Assembly: GCA_964458575.1 (NCBI GenBank)
Contig: CAYWMD010000103.1
Span: 1-7,121 of the forward strand
From: CAYWMD01 sp964458575
Lineage (GTDB): Bacteria > Verrucomicrobiota > Verrucomicrobiia > Limisphaerales > JADLHS01
Direction of reading: 5' to 3'
DNA: 7,121 nucleotides
The notes beneath the pieces were generated by a model, which ran no database searches, was not told the DNA's origin, and worked only from the letters and a program-made list of their open reading frames with translations. A program made the position numbers and the translations under genes. The stretch's first letter is position 1. The number at the start of each line of letters is the position of its first letter. Shown here one piece after another: positions 1 through 5,476 of the stretch.

Positions 1-19
1 GTCTCCGTCGTCAACCATG

Positions 20-65
20 CCTGCTGTTGCGTTCGTCCACCGTAGCAGGTGTCCAGCGGCGAACG
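20..65 (-). other. tmRNA pseudoknot PK2
   Basis: After the tag stop codon, CGTTCG (65-60) pairs with CGAACG (35-30), and CCTGCT (49-44) pairs with AGCAGG (25-20). The order of the arms is that of an H-type pseudoknot. Its position directly 3' of the tag frame is that of PK2. Both stems are perfect 6-bp helices; the nearest bases may extend them. Confidence 0.75.
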
Positions 66-73
66 TCGTGGCC

Positions 74-103
74 TTAGGCCGCGAGGGCTAATTCTTCGTT
101 AGC
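74..103 (-). other. tmRNA tag-peptide reading frame (ANEELALAA, stop TAA)
   Basis: This is the messenger part of ssrA. Translation resumes at GCT (103-101) and reads Ala-Asn-Glu-Glu-Leu-Ala-Leu-Ala-Ala, then TAA at 76-74. With the alanine carried by tmRNA itself the full tag would be AANEELALAA. It starts with the usual AN and ends in ALAA, the terminus recognised by ClpXP-type proteases in known systems. Ten nucleotides (AAACAAATAA) separate PK1 from the resume codon, and an A sits at -4, as in well-studied tmRNAs. The resume codon is chosen from this spacing and the tag consensus. Confidence 0.93.
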
Positions 104-113
104 TTATTTGTTT

Positions 114-149
114 GATGCGATGATTAACGAGGCCAACGCATCGTCCTCG
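114..149 (-). other. tmRNA pseudoknot PK1
   Basis: On the minus strand CGAGG (149-145) pairs with CCTCG (132-128), and GATGCG (142-137) pairs with CGCATC (119-114). The four arms interleave, giving an H-type pseudoknot just upstream of the resume codon, which is where PK1 sits in tmRNA. Stem 1 has the same bases I recall from E. coli. Stem 2 differs in sequence but keeps its pairing, which supports a real structure. Confidence 0.85.
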
Positions 150-209
150 GCATGCCGCCTCTGGCGTCTTTGTCAGGTCGAAACCAGTACGCCCCCATCC
201 GGCAGGCAT

Positions 210-238
210 ATCTTCGGCCAAGAACGCCATGCGGTCAA
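210..238 (-). promoter_or_regulatory. Possible sigma70-type promoter of ssrA
   Basis: Upstream of the tmRNA 5' end the minus strand has TTGACC (238-233), five of six matches to the -35 consensus. After a 17-nt spacer comes GAAGAT (215-210), only three of six matches to -10; GATATG three bases further on is an equally weak alternative. The start would fall several bases before position 196, which is compatible with 5' trimming by RNase P. The -35 is good, the -10 poor. Confidence 0.4.
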
Positions 239-272
239 GACGGGGAATTTCCACCGAACAATACGCGAACGT

Positions 273-1898
273 TCAAGGTGCCGTGCGGTAAAAACGGGAA
301 GCGAAGTTCGTGGCCTGCAAATCCACGAATGTGCCGCGACCGTTCGTCAACGTAACGCCGCCCAGGTTCGTCCAATTGGTCAAGGTCTGTGAGGCTTGAA
401 CGACGGCAATGGCGTTGCTGGGGCCGCTCAACGAAACGAGGGCTTGACGGTTGGTCCAAGCGAGCGATGTGGTGCAAGGGATACGAGAGGCGATCAATTG
501 CAAATCGAAACTCAGATTGGTGCTGCTGACGGATGAAAGATGCACCTCGGCTGCGAGCGTATTCGTTCCCGCCACAAGCAGTCTCGGGTCAACCGTGAAC
601 GAGCGCCAGGTGTCTTGTAGCGCGGTCGGCGTGGCCGTGGCCAGGGTGTTGAAACTCGCGTTGGCAGCCAGGTTCACGAAAGTTACCGGCGTGCCGTTGA
701 GATAAACCGCGGCGCCATCGTCCACGACCAGTTTCAGAAACAAATTGGTGATGCAGTTTACGTCGTCCGCCACGAAGGTTTTCCGAAAATACGTAGTCAC
801 GTATTTGTTGGCCGCATTACCGCCGAAGCTGACGACCGTTTTCTCGTCGCCATCGCCGTAGCCGAATTGCGCCACGCCGCTGCTCCATCCCGAATCATCG
901 AAGCCGGGATGGCGCCAGGTCGTTCCCTGGTTCGAGCCGTTGGCGAGATGGCGCCAGGTTGAACCCGCAGCGACGAGGACTTGCGGTTCAAACGGGCCGT
1001 CGTTGCTGGTGCGCGCAAAGCGCCGCAGTGGTTGCGCCGACGCGCTTTCGCTGATGGTGAAATAGCCGCTGCCGATGGCGTCGAAGCCGATGGCTTCCCC
1101 GTTCGGCTCGCCGTTGGCGGTGCCGGTCACGGGAATGGAAATGGGCGGTCCGGCCAGCGCACTGCTGATGGATTGACCGTTGGTACGCAGCCATAGCCGC
1201 GCGAATTCTTCCTGCCGGACGAGGATCTCGTTGCCCGACGGCGAAATGTCCGCGGCGCTGGGGATATCGAAATCAACTGTTCTCACGAAAGCCAAGGCGA
1301 AGGTTCCTCCGGCATCCAGTTGCGCCTTGGTCGCTGTGTAAACGCGGCTGGTGGTTGCGGCCTTGGTTATGACGAAGAGATCACCGGTAGGCGGATCAAT
1401 AAACAGGGACTCGGCGTTCTGCGCGCCGTCGGGGTAGGTGAGCGTGAGGGTGCGCGCACCTTTCAAAGTGGCCGTCACCGGGTTGGTATGATCGCGTGAG
1501 TAGATGGCCGGCTCGGGAATTTGATAAACCTTGATGTTGGCGCGGCTGAGGCCGTTATCGCCGATGTCACCAACGTAAAGGTAAAGGACGTTGGTGACCG
1601 GCCCCGGCCCGACGGCGATGTCTTCGTTGTCCGTGTTACCGGGGATTGTGTAGGTACCGAGCAGCCGACCCTGGGTGTCCATTGCGAACACGACCGCCGG
1701 ATTGCCGGAATCGTTGTGCGTCCAGAGCACACCGGCGTTGTTGCGACTGGCGGCGATGCCGGATGCCTCGCTCAATCCAGCGATGTTCACCGTTCCGTTG
1801 GTCACCGCATTCGCAAAAGCCGGTGTAGCGAAACTCTGTAGCGGTATAAGCGCGAACGCGACGAGCCCAAGTGCGATCAAACGACTGCGAACAGCCAT
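273..1898 (-). CDS. Exported protein: propeller-like half, jelly-roll-like domain, verrucomicrobial C-terminal tail
   Basis: This encodes 541 residues from the chosen ATG at 1898. A signal peptide is clear: Arg near the N-terminus, a hydrophobic stretch LIALGLVAFALIPL, and a likely cut after AFA at residue 29. An upstream in-frame ATG at 1943 would add 15 polar residues before it, so I reject that start. The Shine-Dalgarno is weak (AGGTGAT at 1920-1914, 15 nt from the ATG). Residues about 35-300 hold blocks such as LWTHNDSGNPAVVFAMDTQG, LYVGDIGDN and AESLFIDPPTGDLFVITK, typical of secreted beta-propeller-like proteins. Residues about 309-472 resemble a jelly-roll domain (WRHLANGS, GFDDSGW, GYGDGDE, TTYFRKTF, VDDGAAVYLNG). 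The last 70 residues are a beta-rich, Asn/Thr/Trp-rich tail. No catalytic site is recognised. An extracellular or cell-surface role is inferred, substrate unknown. ssrA lies downstream on the same strand. Confidence 0.88.
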   Translation of the reverse strand: MAVRSRLIALGLVAFALIPLQSFATPAFANAVTNGTVNIAGLSEASGIAASRNNAGVLWTHNDSGNPAVVFAMDTQGRLLGTYTIPGNTDNEDIAVGPGPVTNVLYLYVGDIGDNGLSRANIKVYQIPEPAIYSRDHTNPVTATLKGARTLTLTYPDGAQNAESLFIDPPTGDLFVITKAATTSRVYTATKAQLDAGGTFALAFVRTVDFDIPSAADISPSGNEILVRQEEFARLWLRTNGQSISSALAGPPISIPVTGTANGEPNGEAIGFDAIGSGYFTISESASAQPLRRFARTSNDGPFEPQVLVAAGSTWRHLANGSNQGTTWRHPGFDDSGWSSGVAQFGYGDGDEKTVVSFGGNAANKYVTTYFRKTFVADDVNCITNLFLKLVVDDGAAVYLNGTPVTFVNLAANASFNTLATATPTALQDTWRSFTVDPRLLVAGTNTLAAEVHLSSVSSTNLSFDLQLIASRIPCTTSLAWTNRQALVSLSGPSNAIAVVQASQTLTNWTNLGGVTLTNGRGTFVDLQATNFASRFYRTAP

Positions 1899-2144
1899 GG
1901 TTTGGTTTTCCCGATCACCTGCATAAGTAAAAAAGTGCGTCATGAGTCAGTTTACCCGAACCGGCGCTGCGCGACGTGAACTCGACCGCACAGTCGTTTG
2001 GTGTGGCCACATCGTAACCATGCCGGCCGTTCCGTCCATGATGTACCGCAGCGACGGGTGGTTCTGCAAGGGAGGGCGTTGGCAGCCGCGCGAACTTTGC
2101 CGCAGTGTCCCACTGGTTTCACAGCCATCGAACGGTGCCGCGAC

Positions 2145-2172
2145 GGCTGGCCGCAGGTCACACCGGCCGGCC
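2145..2172 (-). terminator. GC-rich hairpin just downstream of the thioredoxin gene
   Basis: Three bases beyond the TAA of the thioredoxin gene, the minus strand reads GGCCGGCCG, a 10-nt loop, then CGGCCAGCC. Eight of nine positions pair, with one C-A mismatch; on the plus strand the same position is a U-G wobble. No T-run follows, so it is not a textbook intrinsic terminator. It could stop transcription weakly or protect the mRNA 3' end. Confidence 0.4.
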
Positions 2173-2175
2173 TCA

Positions 2176-2724
2176 TTAATCCTTCTCCGCGATCAGCGAC
2201 TGGATCGCCTTCTCAACGTCGCTGTTGCGGATATCGCCCCAACGGAGGTTTCCCTTCCGATCAATAACATAGTAGTCCGGGTAGCTGTCGGCTTTGTAGG
2301 CGGCGAAGGTGTCGCCCTTGCCGGCATCGAGGGCGACGGCGTATTGCATCTTGCGGTCCTTGACGGTGGCTTCCATTTTCTCGCCGCCCCGGGGCGCGCA
2401 GACGGCGATGATCACCACGCCTTTGGCCGCATACTTCTGCTGCAATTCATTGTTGTGCGGCACGGAGGCGAGACACGGGCCGCACCAGGTCGCCCAGAAG
2501 TCGAGCACGACGATTTTCCCCTTGAGGTCGGCGAGCGTGAGCGGTTTGGAATTGAGCCACTGCGCGGTCGCGAGCGGCGGCGCGGGCTTGCCTTGCAAAC
2601 CGGCGATGGCGGCCCGGTTTTTGTTTTCTTCCAGCGCCGGACTGGCGGTGTCAGCGGCAGGAATGGTGTAATGGGTGGAAGCAACCAGCAGAGCAACCAC
2701 TGACCAAGTGTGGATGGCTTTCAT
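2176..2724 (-). CDS. Exported TlpA-like thioredoxin-fold protein (redoxin)
   Basis: This encodes 182 residues from ATG 2724. Proteins of this family are membrane-anchored or periplasmic thiol-disulfide oxidoreductases. The start was chosen because MKAIHTWSVVALLVAS forms a signal sequence (Lys2, then a hydrophobic core), probably cut near PAA at 25; an upstream alternative at 2763 would bury it. The thioredoxin core runs from about residue 45: GKPAPPLATAQWLNSKPLTL, then GKIVVLDFWATWCGPC with the redox pair Cys81 and Cys84, then the helix and the strand GVVIIAV. The cis-proline is Pro149 in SYPDYYVIDRKG, followed by the last strand and helix. Length is normal for the family. An extra Cys109 is present. 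No cytochrome c biogenesis genes are adjacent, so the partner is unknown; reduction of exported proteins or haem-protein maturation are both possible. It is divergent from mscS. Confidence 0.9.
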   Translation of the reverse strand: MKAIHTWSVVALLVASTHYTIPAADTASPALEENKNRAAIAGLQGKPAPPLATAQWLNSKPLTLADLKGKIVVLDFWATWCGPCLASVPHNNELQQKYAAKGVVIIAVCAPRGGEKMEATVKDRKMQYAVALDAGKGDTFAAYKADSYPDYYVIDRKGNLRWGDIRNSDVEKAIQSLIAEKD

Positions 2725-2873
2725 ATCTCTGCCCGAATATGGCCACCGCACCTGCGCGGGCAAAGCTAAAAAGCGACGCGACCAGGATGACGCGGCCCTT
2801 CCGTCGAGTTCAGATCAAGGACGCGGTAAATTGGGCTTTGCAACCGGAGTTCTTCGCGCTACACGATTGTCCC

Positions 2874-3713
2874 ATGACAAACCAACTTCTCAATCTGGAC
2901 ACGTTGCAACACGCGAAACAGAAGATCGTTGACCTGAGCATCGCCTTCGGGCCGCGCCTGGCCACGGCGGTACTGATCATGATCGTCGGGTTTTTCGTGG
3001 CCCGTTGGGTCGCCAAGGTGGTGGAGCGTTGGTTGGAAAAGGTGGAGTTGGAGCCGCCCGTGCGACAACTGCTGCTGCGCCTTGTGCGGCTGGTCGTAAT
3101 CGTGCTCTTTCTGCTGCTGGCCCTGCAAAATCTCCAGGTGGAGTTGCTGCCGTTGATCGCGGGGCTGGGCGTGGCCGGGGCCGGCATTGCCTTCGCCATG
3201 CAGGGGGTGCTCGGGAACCTCTTCGCCGGGCTGACGATCATTTTCACCAAGCCGTTCCGCGTGGGCGAATACGTTTCGATGGTTGGCGTCGAAGGCCGGG
3301 TCGAGGCCATCGAGTTATTCAACACGAAACTGAGTCATCCGGATCTTTCCAAGATCGTGGTGCCCAACCGCAAAATCGTCGGTGAAATCCTGCATAACTA
3401 CGGGAAGATCCGGCAGCTCGACGTGGTGGTGGGCGTGGCCTACAGCACCGACCTCAACACGGCGCTCGCCGCCGTGAACGCCGTCCTGCTGCAAAACCCG
3501 CGCGTCCTCAAAGACCCGGCGCCGGTGGTCCGCGTCCGCGTGTTGGCTGATTCGTCCATCAACCTGGAGGTCAAGCCGTGGGTGAACGTGCCCGACTTCG
3601 GCGTCGCCGGCGGCGAGGTGAACAAGGCCATCGTGGAGGAATTCCGGGCGCGCGGCATTTCGATTCCATTCCCGCAACGGGAGGTGCGCCTGTTGAATGC
3701 TGCGGTCGCTTGA
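2874..3713 (+). CDS. mscS: Small-conductance mechanosensitive channel, MscS family
   Basis: This encodes 279 residues from ATG 2874, close to the 286 of E. coli MscS. The channel opens under membrane tension to release solutes after hypo-osmotic shock. There are three membrane segments: about 29-47 (LATAVLIMIVGFFVARWVA), about 70-87, and the pore-lining helix about 95-125, with the family signature IAFAMQGVLGNLFAGL then KPFRVGEYV. The soluble beta domain has GVEGRVEAIELFNT and the conserved IVVPNRKIVGE (161-171). The C-terminal alpha/beta part ends with GISIPFPQREVRLL, matching the family's GI.xPYPQ motif. Pore glycines Gly111 and Gly119 align with Gly113 and Gly121 of E. coli. In-frame codons extend 45 residues further upstream but are not membrane-like. 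No strong Shine-Dalgarno is seen before 2874. The gene stands alone, divergent from the thioredoxin gene. Confidence 0.95.
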   Translation: MTNQLLNLDTLQHAKQKIVDLSIAFGPRLATAVLIMIVGFFVARWVAKVVERWLEKVELEPPVRQLLLRLVRLVVIVLFLLLALQNLQVELLPLIAGLGVAGAGIAFAMQGVLGNLFAGLTIIFTKPFRVGEYVSMVGVEGRVEAIELFNTKLSHPDLSKIVVPNRKIVGEILHNYGKIRQLDVVVGVAYSTDLNTALAAVNAVLLQNPRVLKDPAPVVRVRVLADSSINLEVKPWVNVPDFGVAGGEVNKAIVEEFRARGISIPFPQREVRLLNAAVA

Positions 3714-3730
3714 CCCGTCAACCGCACGTG

Positions 3731-3777
3731 CCTGAATTGCGCCGGCGGGCCCGTGCAACGGAAGCGTTCGATTCAGG
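3731..3777. terminator. Possible bidirectional terminator between convergent genes
   Basis: CCTGAAT (3731-3737) is the exact reverse complement of ATTCAGG (3771-3777), and the helix can be extended by two pairs including a wobble. The loop is long, about 30 nt, and holds a GC-rich stretch GCCGGCGGGCCC. It lies between the mscS stop and the stop of the convergent gene, overlapping the latter. There is no T-run. The perfect palindrome GCACGTGC lies just before it at 3724-3731. The support is position and pairing only. Confidence 0.25.
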
Positions 3778-5140
3778 GCAGTGCGGGCGTGACGAGTTGA
3801 AAATCGCCTTGAGCCCCGGGCCATTCCGCAATCGGAATTTGCATGAGGCGGTTGGTCGGAACGGCGGCGACGTTCGTGAATTGAATCCAATTGAATGGAT
3901 CGAGCGTGTCGCTCCGGCGAACCGTGTAACTGCGGCCCGCCATCGCGGTCCATGCCAGCACGGGACAGCAACCGGCGGCGGCTGACGACGATTGCAACCG
4001 CAGGGCGCTGGCATCGTCCTGCGGATCGGTGCCCGCAAGAAATTCTTCGTGGTTCGTCAGGCCATCTTCGTCGGCATCAAGGTTTGCGTCGTTCACACCG
4101 GAATCCAGGCCGTTCGCCAGTTCCCAGGCGTCGGGCAAACCGTCGCCGTCCGCGTCCGGGTTCACGTAGGTGGCCGTCAGTGAAAGGACGAAGCTGGCAT
4201 CGGTGTTGTTGGCGGACGATTGATGCAATTCCACCGCCACGACGTTGGTGCCGTCCAGGAGATGCGCCGGCGAAACCGGTGTGGGATAAAATGTGTTTTC
4301 ACCCGCGCCGCTGACGGCGGAGGTGGCCTGGGTAAGATAATTGACGGCGTCACCGGGCATGTTGCTGCGAAAGATTTCAACGTCATTCAGATAAACCACG
4401 GCACCGTCATCGCGCAACAGGCTCGCCGTCAGGCTGAGATAATTCGTGACATGCGCCCGCACGAACGTATGCCGAAAATAGGTCGTGACCGGCCGGTTCG
4501 TGAGCACCGTGACTTCGTCCCCGTCGCCCAGACCCAGTTGCGCCGGTCCGGCGGGCCACGCGGAATCGGCGAATCCCGCCAGACGCCAGTTCGTGCCCGG
4601 GTCACTACCGTTGTTCAGATAGCGCCAGACGGCATTCGACCCAATGAGCGTGGCCGGCTCCGGCGTCAACACGTGGATCGGCACGGCTTCGCTCTCGGTG
4701 GCGCCGAATTCGTTGTCGTGCGCCCGCGCCACGAGTGCATAACTGGCGGGCGCCAGATTGGTGACGATGAAAATAAATGGCGCGCTCTGGCGTTCGCCGA
4801 GCCATACGCCGTCGGCATACAACTCCACCTTCGAAATCTGGCCGTCGCTGTCGGTCGCAAGCACCTCCACGGTGATTGGAGCATGCGGGGCGAAAGTGCT
4901 GTGCGCCGCAGGTTCAATCTCGTCGCTTGGAGAAAGCAAGACGGCAAAAACTCTGACGGTGAGAACACTGTGCCACGCATTGACCGGGCTTGTGCAGCGG
5001 GAGAACAACGTTCCGCAACGATTCTCATTTTGACGACGGAGCGCCGGCTCGCAGCCGGCTTGGGACGATGAAACCGCGAGCGACAGCCGTTCTTTTTTGC
5101 GCGGGGCCAGCCAATTGCAAATTCGGCGCTCCGCCAACAT
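3773..5140 (-). CDS. Surface-type protein with Ig-like, jelly-roll-like and calcium-loop domains; N-terminus doubtful, possibly a truncated gene
   Basis: Numbering is from ATG 5140 (455 residues), chosen because GAGGT lies six bases upstream; an in-frame TTG at 5179 is the other option. Residues about 70-157 form an Ig-like domain (ITVEVLATDSDGQISKVELY, ADGVWLGE). Residues about 160-325 are a jelly-roll-like domain (WRYLNNGSDPGTNWR, GLGDGDE, TTYFRHTF, LLRDDGAVVYLN) homologous to one in the exported protein at 273-1898. Residues about 327-379 carry Asp-rich loops DADGDG and DADEDG followed by NHEEFLAGTDP, like thrombospondin type 3 calcium repeats. The rest is a C-terminal tail of the verrucomicrobial kind. 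The first 65 residues have no signal peptide, are Arg- and Cys-rich, and include a translated palindrome, unlike any domain. I infer that an originally longer exported protein lost its 5' end. Function is unknown; adhesion or matrix binding is a guess. Confidence 0.7.
   Translation of the reverse strand: MLAERRICNWLAPRKKERLSLAVSSSQAGCEPALRRQNENRCGTLFSRCTSPVNAWHSVLTVRVFAVLLSPSDEIEPAAHSTFAPHAPITVEVLATDSDGQISKVELYADGVWLGERQSAPFIFIVTNLAPASYALVARAHDNEFGATESEAVPIHVLTPEPATLIGSNAVWRYLNNGSDPGTNWRLAGFADSAWPAGPAQLGLGDGDEVTVLTNRPVTTYFRHTFVRAHVTNYLSLTASLLRDDGAVVYLNDVEIFRSNMPGDAVNYLTQATSAVSGAGENTFYPTPVSPAHLLDGTNVVAVELHQSSANNTDASFVLSLTATYVNPDADGDGLPDAWELANGLDSGVNDANLDADEDGLTNHEEFLAGTDPQDDASALRLQSSSAAAGCCPVLAWTAMAGRSYTVRRSDTLDPFNWIQFTNVAAVPTNRLMQIPIAEWPGAQGDFQLVTPALP
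5043..5059. repeat. Short REP-like palindrome GCCGGCT-CGC-AGCCGGC
   Basis: The two 7-base arms are perfect reverse complements around a 3-base loop, giving a strong hairpin on either strand. It lies inside the doubtful N-terminal reading frame of the Ig-like gene, where it is translated QAGCEPAL. Compact GC-rich palindromes of this sort are common as dispersed intergenic repeats in GC-rich bacteria. Only one copy is present here, so the multi-copy nature is inferred. Confidence 0.6.
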
Positions 5141-5146
5141 TTGAAT

Positions 5147-5151
5147 ACCTC
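5147..5151 (-). promoter_or_regulatory. Shine-Dalgarno GAGGT before ATG 5140
   Basis: On the minus strand GAGGT is followed by ATTCAA and then ATG at 5140. The match and the 6-nt spacing are good, and favour this start over the upstream TTG. It may be a relic if the gene's 5' end is decayed, since the protein it would start lacks an export signal. Confidence 0.5.
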
Positions 5152-5232
5152 GAACGTTCCCACGGGAAATCCGCCCCAATCGGCGGGCGTGGCGATTCAG
5201 GGCGTGCGACTTTTCAGCGACGGGTGCATACT

Positions 5233-5237
5233 GAGGT
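5233..5237 (+). promoter_or_regulatory. Shine-Dalgarno GAGGT deciding the start of the DUF3185-like gene
   Basis: GAGGT is followed by CAGCC and then ATG at 5243, a 5-nt spacing. It selects the short 67-residue product over a longer in-frame alternative starting at 5141, whose extra N-terminal 34 residues are low in hydrophobicity and look like untranslated leader. Confidence 0.7.
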
Positions 5238-5242
5238 CAGCC

Positions 5243-5446
5243 ATGAAGCTTAAACTGGCGGGCATCGTGTGTTTGGTGGCCGGCGTGTTGCTGGTTGTGT
5301 GGGGACACAACATCGCGCAGTCCATCGGCGGCCGGCTGCAAAATGCGCTCATCGGTTCGCCCGGCGACAAGCCGATGCTGCTCTACCTTATCGGCGGCGC
5401 CTTGTGCGTCGCCGGCGCGTTCCAGATCTTCGTCGGGAAAAAGTGA
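5243..5446 (+). CDS. Small two-helix membrane protein, DUF3185-like
   Basis: This encodes 67 residues. The first membrane helix is about residues 4-20 (KLAGIVCLVAGVLLVVWG) and the second about 47-64 (LLYLIGGALCVAGAFQIF). Between them lies a loop ending GSPGDKP, and the tail is Lys-Lys. A glycine-rich first helix ending in a WGHN-like turn, then the GSP-x-DK motif before the second helix, is the pattern I know from the DUF3185 family, whose function is not established. The start is fixed by a well-placed GAGGT. The gene stands alone: its stop is 30 nt from the stop of the convergent topoisomerase gene, and the gene to its left is divergent. The location is presumably the cytoplasmic membrane. 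The family call is from memory of the motif and not from a search. Confidence 0.75.
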   Translation: MKLKLAGIVCLVAGVLLVVWGHNIAQSIGGRLQNALIGSPGDKPMLLYLIGGALCVAGAFQIFVGKK

Positions 5447-5476
5447 GCTGCAACGCGTTCGGATCGGCTCCTCGCG

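Larger units (their letters stand above)
1..196 (-). ncRNA. ssrA: Transfer-messenger RNA (tmRNA), 5' part, cut by left window edge
   Basis: tmRNA frees ribosomes stalled on broken mRNAs: its alanine-charged tRNA-like end enters the A site, then its internal frame adds a degradation tag. Read on the minus strand, the RNA begins GGGGGCGTACTGGTTTCGAC at 196, which fits the conserved tmRNA 5' end (acceptor strand GGGGGCG, then the GGTTTCGAC D-loop analogue). It continues with GCATGCCGAGG, then TTGGCCTCGT, both as I remember them from E. coli tmRNA. A tag frame ANEELALAA-stop follows at 103-74. Two interleaved stem pairs match PK1 and PK2. PK3, PK4 and the 3' tRNA-like half, including the expected G-U identity pair and CCA, lie past position 1. 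The gene is 76 nt downstream of the exported-protein gene on the same strand. The 5' end is placed by homology and could be off by a base or two. Identification is firm. Confidence 0.96.

Noticed and set aside
108..392. Plus-strand frame of 94 codons at the left end
   Set aside because: It runs antisense to the tmRNA and across the 3' end of the exported-protein gene; its composition is Arg/Cys/Ser-rich with no recognisable domain.
1952..2176. Minus-strand frame of 74 codons in the spacer between the exported protein and thioredoxin genes
   Set aside because: There is no ribosome binding site, it is Arg/Cys-rich with no domain, and it starts inside the hairpin region after the thioredoxin stop.
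1942..2703. Plus-strand frame of 253 codons opposite the thioredoxin gene
   Set aside because: It lies antisense to a clear WCGPC thioredoxin with a signal peptide; its product matches nothing known and is a typical shadow frame of GC-rich DNA.
2725..2873. Divergent promoter region between the thioredoxin and mscS genes
   Set aside because: Promoters must act here, but I could not find a -35/-10 pair with acceptable spacing on either strand, so no site is annotated.
3315..3971. Minus-strand frame of 218 codons across the mscS 3' half
   Set aside because: It is antisense to conserved MscS motifs, and its product is His/Arg-rich and unrecognisable.
4220..5071. Plus-strand frame of 283 codons opposite the Ig-like gene
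   Set aside because: It is antisense to recognisable jelly-roll and Ig-like domains, rich in Arg and His, with no domain of its own.
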